A stretch of 64,000 nucleotides of DNA, from the NCBI RefSeq assembly GCF_014353015.1, contig NZ_CP060704.1:3683001-3747000 (forward strand). The letters are read 5' to 3'. Of the stretch, positions 52,774 to 61,767 are shown in pieces (the first letter of the stretch is position 1; every line of letters begins with the position of its first letter). This DNA is from Chitinimonas koreensis. Its GTDB lineage: Bacteria > Pseudomonadota > Gammaproteobacteria > Burkholderiales > Chitinimonadaceae. The translations under genes and the position numbers were made by a program. The notes below the pieces were generated by a model. That model did no database searches and was not told the origin of the DNA. It worked only from the letters and a program-made list of their open reading frames with translations.

Positions 52774-55700
52774 CTAGCTGAAATACGGCCGTTCCGATGC
52801 GAACAGCAGCCGCTTCGCCCCGTCGCGCCAGGCCGCCGGCGCCGCCTTGCCCAGCACCACGGTGCCGAGCGCGTAGGCATGGCCCAGGCTGAGCGGCGTC
52901 AGGTGGCCGAGCTTGCGCCCGGCCGCCGCGCCCTCGCCGGCCTTCAGTGCATCGACGAAGGCCAGCAGCGTGGCCTTCTCGTCCGGCTTCAGGCGGTCGA
53001 GCTGGCCGCGGTAGGGGGCGTCGTCGGCATGGGCGCGGATGGCCAGCGCCAGCATCGCCCAGCTGCCGTCCTCGTCCAGGCCGTCCTTGCCGGCGGCCAG
53101 CGCGCGCGCCGCCAGGGCCGGCTCGGCGCCGTCCGACGCCGCCGCCAGCCGCAGCAGGCGCATTTCGGCCGCGGCGTCGGCATGCGCCAGGCGCAGGGCC
53201 TGGCCGATCTCGCCGCGCGCCAGCGCGGCATAGCCGCGCAGCGGGCTGTCGGCATCGAGCTTGTCGCCGGTCTCGAGCGCCCACATGAAGCCGAGCGCGC
53301 GCGACCGCGGCAGCAGGTCGGCCAGGTCGTCGCGGCCCTGCATGCGGCGCACCCGCGCCAGGTCGAGCCCGACCGCGTCGGCCATCGCGGGCAGCTTCGC
53401 CAGCACCGCCTCGAACGACTCGCCGGCCTCGCGCCAGCGGCCCTGCTCGGCCTGGCCGTAGCCGTCGGCCAGGGCGAACCAGGCGTTCTGCGGCCAGCGC
53501 CGGCGGCCGGCCAGGAAGGCCTGCTCGCGCGCCGCCGCATCGTCCTGGCAGCGCGCCGCCAGGTATTGCAGATCGGCGTCGTCGGGCGCGCGCGCCGCCA
53601 GCAGCCGCTGCCGGCCGCAGACCGCCGCGCGACCGGCCTCGCCGGCGGCTTCCTGCTCCAGCCGCAGCGACAGCACCTCGTGCGGATGGTCGTGCAGGCG
53701 GCCGGCCAGGATCGCGCCGAAACCGGCGGTCTGGAAGGCATTGCCGAGCCAGTGCATCACGTAGGGCGAATCGGCGCCGTCCCAGCGCGCATGGGCAGCC
53801 ACCATCGCGGCCCGCTGGGCCGGATCCTGCACCGCATCGAGCGCCAGGTCGGGCGCGCGGTCGCCCAGGCCGGTCAGCACCGTGCGAGTGGCGCTGCCGC
53901 CCTTGGTGCTGACCTGGCTCGGCGGCTCGTCGAACAGCACGTCGGCGCTGACCCGCTGCCAGCGGGAGGCGCCGAGCAGCCGCTCCGGCGGCGCGCTGGC
54001 GTTGCCGTAGGCGGCGGTCCATTCCACCAGCGGGCCGGCGGCGGCCACGTTGTAGACGTAGTGCGCCAGGCTGCCGTCGAATTCCGGCTCGAAGGCCTCG
54101 ATCGCCACGCCGTCGTAGGTCGCGCTCCGCACCGTGCCGATGCCGTCGGGCGAGACGTCCAGCCGGGCGGTGCCGTGCGGCGCCACCGCCAGCGCATGGC
54201 CGGCGATCTCCACCTGCACCTGCCGCGCCAGGCCGTTGTAGACCGTCACGGTGGCGGTGCCGGCGCTGCCGCCGAAGCCGAGCACCGCGCCGATGATGCC
54301 GCCAGCCACCAGCAGCCGGGCGGTGGCGGCCAGCGCGCCGTCGGCGGTCTGGAAGCGCGCCCACCAGCCGATCCTGCTCTGCCGCTGGCGTTCCTGGCCG
54401 GGCAGCAGGGTCGGGTATTCGGCCAGCACCGCGCTGGCCGGCGCCGCCGGCGGCACCTCGCCGGCCTCGCGCAGCAGCCGGGCCACCGTCGCCTCAGCCT
54501 GCAGCAGCTGGCCCAGCGCCGCCTGGCGCAGCGCGCTCAGGGCGCCGGCGGCGCTGTTCACCCAGCCGTCGATCGCCCGCACCCAGTCGTTGATGTTCTG
54601 CTCGCTGGCCGGCGGCAGCTCGAACTTGCCGAGCGCCTCGGGCCAGCTCGCCACCTTCATCCGCTCGAGCAGCGCTGCGTCGGGCTGCACCGTGTCGGCC
54701 TGGCCGTAGATGCCGGCCAGGATGCGATGCAGCGCGTTGGCACTGGCCAGTACCCGGGTGACGCCGGCCTTGCCGACCTTGCCGGCGGCGGTCTCGACCG
54801 CGATCACGTTGCCCAGCGCACCCTGGGCGTCGCGCAGGTCGGCCTCGCGGTGGTCGGCGTAATGCAGCACGGCGGCCAGGCCGCGCAGATAGGCCGGCCA
54901 GCCCTGCCCCAGCTGCTCGGCGGCGGCCAGGTGCGCGCTGCGGCAGCGGCGGTCGTGCTCGAGCAACCGCTCGCGCAGCGCGGCGAGCTCGCGGCCGACC
55001 TGGGCGATGGCGGCCGGCAGCTCGGCGCGGCGCAACTGGCGGCCGCGGTGGCGGATCACCCCGTCGGTCGCCTGCATCGCGCCGTCGTGCAGCGATTCGA
55101 GCAGCGCCTTTTCCTTCTCCAGCCGGCGCAGCTGTTCCAGCTCCTTGCCCAGCGTCTCCGGGTAGATCGCCGCCAGCGCGTCCGCCACGCTGCCGTCGAG
55201 CCGGCCGTACAGCGCGTCGACGCTGGCCGCCTCGCGCACCACCGAGCGGCCGAGGTAGACGCCGCGGTAGAAGCGGTTCAGGTATTCGTGCTGGAACTGC
55301 TCGTCCAGCGCCTTCAGCGAGGCCTCGGTGTCGACCGGCTCCGCCTTCTTCTCGGCGCCGCGTACCAGGTGGGCCGACATCCGCTCGCGCAGCTGCTGCG
55401 GATCGGCGAACAGGCTCCAGGCGCTGCGCGGATCGATGCCGGCCGGCACGTAGAGGCGCTTGGCGTTGTGCTCGCGCTCGTGGTTGAGCGGATGGGTGGC
55501 CCACATTTGCGGCGGCCGGGCGAAATCGACCTCGAACACCCGGTGCGCCTCGGGCCGCTCGGCCGGCAGCGTCGGCGAACGGCCATAGTCGGGCTGGTCG
55601 AGCACCGTGCGCATATGGGCGATCACCCGCGACTGGACCGCGAACAGGTCGCGCGTCATGCGGCCCTCGGCGTATTCGCCGTCGGCGAAGGACAGCGTGC

Positions 55701-56574
55701 GGTCCCAGGCGTCGTCGGCCGCCTGCAGGCGGTGCAGCGCATGGATCAGCGCGTCGCTGCCGGTCAGCGACACCGCCACCAGGTCGGCCTGCATCTCCAT
55801 TTCGCGCGACAGCGCGCGCTGGGCGATCAGCACCAGCCGGAAGGCGGTCTCGAGCAGCGAGCGGATCGACCAGACGATCAGCGACAGCAGCCAGCCGACC
55901 CAGGCGATGCGGAAATCGATGCCCGAGATCGCGCGCAGGAAATCGTCCAGCGCATCGCGCTTGGCCACGATATGGGCGGCGATCTGCTGGGCGATGTAGA
56001 CCCAGCGGCCGACCGCCATCGAGCGCTGGGCGAAATGGCCGAACTCGTGTGCCAGCACCGCCTTGAGCTCGCCCAGCGTCAGCACGTTGACCAGCGCCAG
56101 GCCGATCTCCAGGTTCTTCTTCGACGGGAACAGCAGGTTGAGCACCGACAGGTCGTAGAACACCGCCGCGTTGACGCGCGGCGACAGGTAGACCCGGTGC
56201 GGCCGCGGCGCGCCGGCCTCGTCGGCCAGCCGGTGGAGGAATTCGAACAGCTGCGGCTCGTCCTTGGCGCTGACTTCGATGTCCTCGCTCTTGCCGCCGT
56301 GCTTGACGAAGAACAGCGCCTTGAGCATGAACACCGCCAGGAAGGCGGCCGGCAGGCCGACCACAAAGCCGATGAAGGCGTGCTCGCCACCGCGGATGGC
56401 GCCGCCGAGCAGCTTGTAGGCATGCCAGGCGAACCAGCCCGACAGCGAGCAGTAGAGCAGCACGAACAGCGCGAGGCCGCCCATGGCGAGCCAGGCCTTG
56501 CGGCGGTACTGGCGGGATGGCTGGGTGAGGTTGGCCGGCACCGACGCCGGCCCCGGCGGATAAAGGATGTCCAA
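52774..56574 (-). CDS. very large M48 family membrane metallopeptidase with long C-terminal extension
   Basis: A 1266-aa protein. Two membrane segments lie at about 30-50 and 66-90. The M48 zinc motif KAVLAHEFGHFAQRS lies near residues 172-185, with the third ligand in REMEMQADLVAVSL near 257-270. A long helical region (about 400-760) precedes a third membrane segment (about 765-785, LLVAGGIIGAVLGFGG), and then a C-terminal part with beta-rich (TVTVYNGLARQVQVEIAGHA) and TPR-like helical stretches (WFALADGYGQAEQGRWREAG). Typical M48 proteases are 280-490 aa. Start TTG 56574 follows GGGAG by 6 nt. Single gene; role probably in envelope quality control. Confidence 0.82.
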   Translation of the reverse strand: MDILYPPGPASVPANLTQPSRQYRRKAWLAMGGLALFVLLYCSLSGWFAWHAYKLLGGAIRGGEHAFIGFVVGLPAAFLAVFMLKALFFVKHGGKSEDIEVSAKDEPQLFEFLHRLADEAGAPRPHRVYLSPRVNAAVFYDLSVLNLLFPSKKNLEIGLALVNVLTLGELKAVLAHEFGHFAQRSMAVGRWVYIAQQIAAHIVAKRDALDDFLRAISGIDFRIAWVGWLLSLIVWSIRSLLETAFRLVLIAQRALSREMEMQADLVAVSLTGSDALIHALHRLQAADDAWDRTLSFADGEYAEGRMTRDLFAVQSRVIAHMRTVLDQPDYGRSPTLPAERPEAHRVFEVDFARPPQMWATHPLNHEREHNAKRLYVPAGIDPRSAWSLFADPQQLRERMSAHLVRGAEKKAEPVDTEASLKALDEQFQHEYLNRFYRGVYLGRSVVREAASVDALYGRLDGSVADALAAIYPETLGKELEQLRRLEKEKALLESLHDGAMQATDGVIRHRGRQLRRAELPAAIAQVGRELAALRERLLEHDRRCRSAHLAAAEQLGQGWPAYLRGLAAVLHYADHREADLRDAQGALGNVIAVETAAGKVGKAGVTRVLASANALHRILAGIYGQADTVQPDAALLERMKVASWPEALGKFELPPASEQNINDWVRAIDGWVNSAAGALSALRQAALGQLLQAEATVARLLREAGEVPPAAPASAVLAEYPTLLPGQERQRQSRIGWWARFQTADGALAATARLLVAGGIIGAVLGFGGSAGTATVTVYNGLARQVQVEIAGHALAVAPHGTARLDVSPDGIGTVRSATYDGVAIEAFEPEFDGSLAHYVYNVAAAGPLVEWTAAYGNASAPPERLLGASRWQRVSADVLFDEPPSQVSTKGGSATRTVLTGLGDRAPDLALDAVQDPAQRAAMVAAHARWDGADSPYVMHWLGNAFQTAGFGAILAGRLHDHPHEVLSLRLEQEAAGEAGRAAVCGRQRLLAARAPDDADLQYLAARCQDDAAAREQAFLAGRRRWPQNAWFALADGYGQAEQGRWREAGESFEAVLAKLPAMADAVGLDLARVRRMQGRDDLADLLPRSRALGFMWALETGDKLDADSPLRGYAALARGEIGQALRLAHADAAAEMRLLRLAAASDGAEPALAARALAAGKDGLDEDGSWAMLALAIRAHADDAPYRGQLDRLKPDEKATLLAFVDALKAGEGAAAGRKLGHLTPLSLGHAYALGTVVLGKAAPAAWRDGAKRLLFASERPYFS

Positions 56575-56704
56575 AGATATCTCCCTGTGCGGCTGGCGCC
56601 GCGATCGCACGAATATGTCCAAGCCTGCCGCGCGGGCGGCGGCGCCCTTGTGGCGGGCGACTGGATATTAGGCGGCCGGGAGATGCCGCTTCAAGGACGC
56701 CGGA

Positions 56705-57378
56705 CTATTCCATCGCCGCATGGGCCGGACCCGCCGCCCGCGACTTGCCGGCGCGGATCAGCAGCAGCAGCAGCGGCAGCATGGCGACAAAGCTGGCGGC
56801 GATCAGCCAGAAGGTAGCGACGAAGGCCTGCACCAGCGCCTGCTGCTGCACCAGCCGCGGCAGCCGCGCCACCCCGGCGGCATCGGGCCGCAGGCCCGGC
56901 GGCGCACCGCCGGGTGGTAGGGATCGACGTAGCCGCGCAGGCCGGCCCAGTTCACCTTGGCCGAGTGGTTGAGACAGGTCGAGGCCAGCGAGATGCCGAT
57001 CGAGGAGCCGACCGAGCGCACCAGGCTGTACAGCCCGGCCACCTCGGGCGCCAGCCGGCCGGGATGGTGGCGAAGGCCAGCGAGGACAGCGGGATGCAGA
57101 TCAACCCCAGGCCCAGGCCCAGCAGGATCATCGGCAGCAGGATCACCGAACCCGGCGCCTGCGGCGTCAGCCGGATCATCTCGTAGGTGCCGGCCAGGCT
57201 CAGCAGCATGCCGGCGCAGATCATGCTGCGCGCGCTGAAGCGGCCGGAGAAGCGGCCGACCAGGCTCATGCTGACGAAGGTGGCGATGCCGCGCGGCATC
57301 AGGTAGAGGCCGGCCTCCATGGTCGGGAAGCCGGGCAGGTTCTCCAGGAACAGCGGCAGCAGCTGGCCGCCGTACACG
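56705..57378 (-). pseudogene. C-terminal remnant of an EmrB/QacA-type (DHA2) multidrug transporter
   Basis: Three successive frames together read as the last third of a DHA2 transporter: QLLPLFLENLPGFPTMEAGL, MPRGIATFVSMSLVGRFSGR, LAPEVAGLYSLVRSVGSSIG then SLASTCLNHSAKVNWAGLRG, and finally QQQALVQAFVATFWLIAASF with LLLLLIRAGKSRAAGP. Frame changes fall near 57055 and 56890, each repaired by one added base, so those may be assembly errors. The N-terminal ~300 residues are missing, however, so the gene is truncated in any case. Confidence 0.8.
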
Positions 57379-57563
57379 CGCCGACCCGGAACGGCTGCCG
57401 CGCCGCGTCGCCCTCGAGCCGGATGCGCACCGGCACGCGCTGGGTGACCTCACCGGCGAGCCGGCACCAGCGTCAGGCTGGCGATCCAGCCGTCCGTGCT
57501 GGCCACCACGTGGGTGCGCGCCAGGTCTGGCCGCGCCTGCTCGACCGCCGCTGCGGCAGGCAT
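57375..57563 (-). pseudogene. C-terminal remnant of an EmrA/HlyD membrane-fusion protein
   Basis: DLARTHVVASTDGWIASLTL and, after a frame change, GEVTQRVPVRIRLEGDAARQ match the end of EmrA-type fusion proteins (usual form LxxTxVxAPxDGWV). It joins directly to the emrB remnant with the intervening sequence deleted, so one deletion removed the end of emrA and most of emrB. Confidence 0.7.
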
Positions 57564-57564
57564 G

Positions 57565-57591
57565 AAAAAACCCGGCCGGAGCCGGGTTTTT
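57565..57591 (-). terminator. intrinsic terminator of cspA
   Basis: aaaaacccggc-cgga-gccgggttttt: an 11-bp arm with an A run at one side and a T run at the other, so it can work on both strands; it ends cspA 20 bp after its expected stop. Confidence 0.85.
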
Positions 57592-57611
57592 CGAGACATC
57601 GTGCGGGTCGA

Positions 57612-57814
57612 TCAGACCGGCTTGATGTTCGAGGCTTGCTTGCCCTTGGGCCAGTGGTCACGTCGAACGAGACCTTCTGGTTTTCGGCCAGCGACTTGAA
57701 GCCGTTGCTTTGGATTTGCGAGAAGTGCGCGAACAGATCGTCGCCGCCTTCGTCGGGGGTGATGAAGCCGAAGCCCTTGGCGTCATTGAACCACTTGACG
57801 GTACCGGTTGCCAT
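57612..57814 (-). CDS. cspA: cold-shock protein CspA family (apparent frameshift near the end)
   Basis: A single-stranded nucleic-acid binding beta-barrel. The product begins MATGTVKWFNDAKGFGFITP and contains DEGGDDLFAHFSQI with both RNA-binding motifs (KGFGFI and DLFAHF). After SFDVTTGP the frame departs from the family. Adding one C to ccc at 57648-57650 (ggg on the plus strand) gives KGKQASNIKPV and a stop at 57612, the expected 67 residues. As read, the frame continues to 57473. AAGGAAA precedes ATG 57814. Confidence 0.88.
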
Positions 57815-58039
57815 GATGCGTTTCCTTAGATGGAAGTAATGAAAGATGAGTGCCGACGATCAAACATAAGGAGTGGCGAATCGGGATACCGCTAGGGGTA
57901 CGAGAACTGCCAGAAAACCTACTACTTGAAGAGCCTGCGGAAGGCGTTGTACGCGAGTTCCGCGCCGTTGGCAATTGCACCTTGTTGCAGTTGCGCGCGC
58001 GCCGCGCCGAACGCCCGCCGCGCGGCGGGCCGCCCGGCC

Positions 58040-58600
58040 TCAGCGCGGCCCGGCCGCGCCGGCCATCAGCCTGGCCCAGCCCTCGGGCCCCAGCGTGCGC
58101 AGGGTCGCCATATTGCGTTCGAAGATGTCGGCGGCATCGGGAAAAGCCGCCACCGCGCGGTCGATGCTGGCTTCGCGCAGCAGGTGCAGCGTCGGGTACG
58201 GCGCGCGGTTGGTGCAGTTGGTGATGTCGTCGGGCTCGGTGTCGGCGAACTGGAAGCCGGGGTGGAAGCTCGCGATCTGGATCACGCCTTCGAGCTCGTG
58301 CTCGGCCACCACGCCGTCGGCGATGTCGAGGAAGTCGTTGAAGTCGAGGAAGTCGCCGAGCACGCCCGGATGGATCAGCAGGGTGGTGTCGATTTCTTCG
58401 GCGGAGGTCGTCGCCAGCAGATCGAGCTCGCGGTCGAGGTCGTCGAGCAGACCGTCGAGATGGCGCGCCGGACTGACCACGAAGCGCACCTGCTGCTTGA
58501 CGTAGACGGACTTGGCGAAGGGACAGAGATTGAGGCCGATCACCGCCTGCTCCAGCCAGTGGCGGGTGGCGGCGACGACCTGTTGCGGATCATGTTGCAT
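58040..58600 (-). CDS. DUF1415 domain protein
   Basis: A 186-aa soluble protein of the DUF1415 family. Typical segments: ATRHWLEQAVIGLNLCPFAK, LLIHPGVLGDFLDFNDFLD, GVIQIASFHPGFQFADTEPD and NRAPYPTLHLLREASI. The conserved Cys in NLCPFA and His residues suggest a metal or catalytic site, but the function is unknown. Start ATG 58600 chosen over TTG 58624. Divergent from the HD-GYP gene with 71 bp between starts. Confidence 0.9.
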   Translation of the reverse strand: MQHDPQQVVAATRHWLEQAVIGLNLCPFAKSVYVKQQVRFVVSPARHLDGLLDDLDRELDLLATTSAEEIDTTLLIHPGVLGDFLDFNDFLDIADGVVAEHELEGVIQIASFHPGFQFADTEPDDITNCTNRAPYPTLHLLREASIDRAVAAFPDAADIFERNMATLRTLGPEGWARLMAGAAGPR

Positions 58601-58671
58601 ATGGCGCGGGTCAAACGAAGGCAAGGCTTGCTATTCTAAGGCCAAGTTCTGGCCGCGCCCCGCGCTTTCCG

Positions 58672-59958
58672 ATGACAACTCCCGCCTCCAATGCCCCGGT
58701 CTACATCGTTCCAGCCCAGCTGCGGCTGGGACTCTATGTGCGCCTGGAGCTCGACTGGCTGGAGCATCCGTTCACCTTCAACCAGTTCAAGCTGACCAAG
58801 CAGGAGCAGATCGACACCCTGCGCTCGCTCGGCCTCGAACGCATCCGCATCGACCCGCGCCGCAGCGACGTCGAGCCGCTGCCGGTGCCCGACACGCCGC
58901 CGGAGCCGGTCCCGCAGGCCGAGCGCGAGCACGAGCTGGCCGCCATCGTGGCCAAGCGGGTCCGGGTCGAGCGGCTGGCGCAGCACCGCGCCGCGCTCAA
59001 CGAATGCGAGCGCAAGTTCCTCGGCGCCGCGCGCGCCTACAAGGCGATCAACCGCAACCTGTTCGCCCGGCCCGACGATTCGATGTCGCAGGCGGCCAAG
59101 CTGATCGGCGCGCTGCTCGATTCGATGCTGACCGACCGCGACATCGCGATCCACCTGATGAACGACAAGCTCGGCGGCGAGGAGATGTATTTCCACCAGC
59201 TCAACGTCGCCGTGCTGGCGATGATGCTGGGCAAGCAGCTGAACCTCGAACGCGATCGGCTGGCCGAGCTCGGCATCGGCTCGCTGTTCCACGACGTCGG
59301 CAAGGCCGAACTGCCCGAGAAGCTGCTGCTCAAGACCGACCCGCTGACGCCGAGCGAGCGCGACCTGTTGGCGCGCCATACCAGCTACGGCCTCGACATC
59401 GGCAAGAAGCTCAAGCTGGCGCCCGAGGCGCTGGCGATCGTGTTCCAGCATCACGAGTACGTCGACGGCAGCGGCTTCCCGCACGCGCTGAACGGCGACG
59501 GCATCCTGCCGCTGAGCAAGATCGTCTGCATCGTCAACGACTACGACAACCTGTGCAACCGGCCCAACCCGGGCGATTCGCTGACGCCCTACGAGGCGCT
59601 GGCCGCGATGTTCGCGCAGAACCGCAAGCGCTACGACGCGCAGGCGCTCGGCGTGTTCATCCGCTGCATGGGGGTCTATCCGCCGGGCACGCTGGTGCAG
59701 CTGTCCAACAATGCGCTCGGCCTCGTCATGGCGGTGAACTCGAGCAAGCCGCTCAAGCCCACGGTGCTGATCTACGACCCGAGCGTGCCCAAGCACGAGG
59801 CCATCATCCTCGACCTCGAGTCCGAGCCCGAGCTGACCATCGTGCGCAGCATCCGTCCCGGCCAGCTGCCGCAGCAGGTGTTCGCCTACCTCAATCCGCG
59901 CAAGCGCATGACCTACTACTGCGACGCGATGCCGACGCAGCAGCCGGCCGCCGCCTAG
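58672..59958 (+). CDS. HD-GYP domain cyclic-di-GMP phosphodiesterase with DUF3391
   Basis: A 428-aa signalling protein. N-terminal DUF3391 (about 10-80, VPAQLRLGLYVRLELDWLEH) is followed by an HD-GYP domain at about 150-340. Metal-binding motifs: YFHQLNVAVLAMMLGKQL, IGSLFHDVGKAELPEKLLL (HD), ARHTSYGLDIGKKL, and VFQHHEYVDGSGFPHALNG, where the GYP signature is GFP. The motif SKIVCIVNDYDNLCNRP replaces the usual DxxDAxTS-like end. It probably degrades c-di-GMP to control motility or pili, perhaps including the pilus genes in this window. Start ATG 58672. Confidence 0.93.
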   Translation: MTTPASNAPVYIVPAQLRLGLYVRLELDWLEHPFTFNQFKLTKQEQIDTLRSLGLERIRIDPRRSDVEPLPVPDTPPEPVPQAEREHELAAIVAKRVRVERLAQHRAALNECERKFLGAARAYKAINRNLFARPDDSMSQAAKLIGALLDSMLTDRDIAIHLMNDKLGGEEMYFHQLNVAVLAMMLGKQLNLERDRLAELGIGSLFHDVGKAELPEKLLLKTDPLTPSERDLLARHTSYGLDIGKKLKLAPEALAIVFQHHEYVDGSGFPHALNGDGILPLSKIVCIVNDYDNLCNRPNPGDSLTPYEALAAMFAQNRKRYDAQALGVFIRCMGVYPPGTLVQLSNNALGLVMAVNSSKPLKPTVLIYDPSVPKHEAIILDLESEPELTIVRSIRPGQLPQQVFAYLNPRKRMTYYCDAMPTQQPAAA

Positions 59959-59991
59959 ATCGCGGGCGGCCGTATTGGCGCATGCGGGCGC

Positions 59992-60360
59992 TCAGTATCT
60001 CCAACGGCAAAGGAAGAAATAGACGACGGTGATCTGCACCGTCACGACGAAGGCGCCGCTGGCGCAGACGCCTGTGGCGCCGGCCAGGAGGCTGGAGGCG
60101 AACGGCAGCATCACGCCGGCGCTGCCGAGCGCCTCGATGCCGAACACCACGCCCAGCAGCAGCGAGAAGATCAGCGACCACTTGAGGATGTAGCCGGGCA
60201 GGTAGACGCGGCGTTCGCGGTTGTAGCGGTAGGCGGCGGCCTGCTCGAGCAGGTTGCCCTGGTTGACGTCCTTGAACATCCAGAACGGCCACAGATAGAG
60301 ATAGAGCAGCCAGCTCAGCGACTCGGACTCGATCGAAGAAGCGAAGGAATCAGGCGACAT
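59992..60360 (-). CDS. small membrane protein of unknown function
   Basis: From ATG 60360 a 122-aa protein begins MSPDSFASSIESESLSWLLY and has hydrophobic segments at about 17-27, 58-75 (ILKWSLIFSLLLGVVFGIEA) and 85-116 (SGAFVVTVQITVVYFFL). GAGGAG lies about 10 nt upstream. Earlier in-frame starts at 60411 and GTG 60462 would add a Lys/Arg-rich head. No family recognised. Convergent with the HD-GYP gene. Confidence 0.65.
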   Translation of the reverse strand: MSPDSFASSIESESLSWLLYLYLWPFWMFKDVNQGNLLEQAAAYRYNRERRVYLPGYILKWSLIFSLLLGVVFGIEALGSAGVMLPFASSLLAGATGVCASGAFVVTVQITVVYFFLCRWRY

Positions 60361-60462
60361 CGACGCGATCTCCTCGGCGGAGGCCGTCGCACGGGCCGGC
60401 GCGAGAGCCATGGCGGAACGGCGGCGCACCCCGGTTCTTGCAGTGGGTCTGCTCGATTTCAC

Positions 60463-60960
60463 GATGGTTCACGGCCGCCGACTTTTCATCGCCGTTCGGC
60501 GGGAAAACCGCCGCGTCCGGCCATGACGCGCAAATGACGAAGGCCAGCCTCGCGGCTGGCCTTCCCATATCGCGCAACAGCGCGCTTCGCATATCCCGGC
60601 CACCTGTCCTGGCGACCTACCCGCCCCCACCTTGCGGCGCTGCGGGCACCCGACTACTTCGCAGAGATATCAAGTTGTTCGACGTTATGCCCAGTGATGC
60701 CCCAGCGATACCCTAAATTTCCCCAGTTATTCTGCTTCTCAGCCCCCGGCGCCGCGGCGCCTGGAACGGAGCGAACTGTACGGCTGGCGTATGGTCGACA
60801 GCATCCCCTAATCTGGGGATGGGAACACTAAGAAATCCCTAAGTTTTCCCGGCCGGACGCGGCCTGCAGCCTGACTTCGCGGCCAAAGCGCTATGAAGCC
60901 GGGACGGTACGCGCCTGCGGCATAATGGCGACTTTCACCTGACCCACTGACGGAGCCGCC
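60463..60960. other. 500-bp intergenic region before yceH
   Basis: Contains the hairpin at 60540-60563, a short atcccc/ggggat dyad at 60803-60820, and a more AT-rich stretch at 60690-60740 (cccagcgataccctaaattt) that may carry promoter elements. No gene was recognised on either strand. Confidence 0.5.
60540..60563. terminator. hairpin, possible terminator
   Basis: A perfect 10-bp stem (aaggccagcc with ggctggcctt) has a 4-nt loop, followed on the plus strand by cccatat. The T tail is only two bases, so termination is moderate at best. Confidence 0.5.
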
Positions 60961-61604
60961 ATGACCTTTCGGAACGACCTGACGCTGCTGGAAACCCGCG
61001 TACTCGGCGTGCTGATCGAAAAACAGCGGACCGTGCCCGACACCTACCCGCTGTCGCTCAATGCGCTGACCGCGGGCTGCAACCAGAAGACCAGCCGCGA
61101 CCCGGTGCTCGAAGCCAGCGAGGCCGAGGTGGCCGAGGCCATCGCCAGCCTGAAGTCGCGCGCGCTGGTGATGGAGAGCAGCGGCGGCCGCGTCACCCGC
61201 TATGCCCACAACGCCGAGCGCGTGCTGCAGGTGCCGTCGCAGTCGGTGGCGATCCTCACGGTGCTGATGCTGCGCGGGCCGCAGACTGCCGGCGAGTTGC
61301 GCATCAACTGCGAGCGCCTGCACAAGTTCGCCGACATCTCGGCGGTCGAAGGCTTCCTCGAAGAGCTGTCGACACGGCCCGACGGCGCCTTCGTGGTCGA
61401 GCTGCCGCGCCAGGCCGGCGCGCGCGAGAACCGCTGGGCCCACCTGCTGTCCGGCATGCCCGACATCCCGCAGGGCGAAGCGGCCGCCGCGCCCTCTTCC
61501 AGCGCCAGCCATGGCCGCTATGCCGAGCTGGAGGCCCGCGTCGGCGTGCTCGAGGCCGAGCTGGCGGCGCTGCGCGCGCAGCTGGCGCCGCTGCTGGGGA
61601 TTGA
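60961..61604 (+). CDS. YceH family protein (DUF480), apparent loss of stop by frameshift
   Basis: A DUF480 protein of about 214 aa: TLLETRVLGVLIEKQRTVPD and TYPLSLNALTAGCNQKTSRD at the first winged helix, LTVLMLRGPQTAGELRINCE, DGAFVVELPRQAGARENRWA. It ends with a coiled coil (AELEARVGVLEAELAALRAQ). YceH proteins are tandem winged-helix proteins of unclear role. As read, the frame passes through and continues antisense to 62559. Adding one G to gggg at 61596-61599 gives LAPLLGD and a stop at 61602-61604, matching the LGD end of E. coli YceH. ACGGAG precedes the ATG. Confidence 0.88.
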
Positions 61605-61683
61605 GCCGGCGACGGGTGTCGCCCATGCGATGCCGGCATCCCGGCCGTCCACGCGGCACCGCGTCCACATCGTCCAAATGGAA

Positions 61684-61709
61684 ACGGCACGGTCTCGCGA
61701 CCGTGCCGT
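61684..61709. terminator. hairpin between convergent yceH and EF-hand gene
   Basis: A perfect 11-bp stem (acggcacggtc with gaccgtgccgt) has a tcgc loop. On the minus strand it is followed by ttccattt, so it more likely terminates the EF-hand gene. Confidence 0.65.
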
Positions 61710-61767
61710 CCCATGCCCCCGATTCACTGCAAAGCGAACTACGACTGCGACTGCAACGACTGCCGTC

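Noticed and set aside
52582..56817. 1411-codon open frame on the plus strand
   Set aside because: It is antisense to the M48 gene along its whole length, rich in Arg/Gln/Val low-complexity residues and without any domain; a GC-rich shadow.
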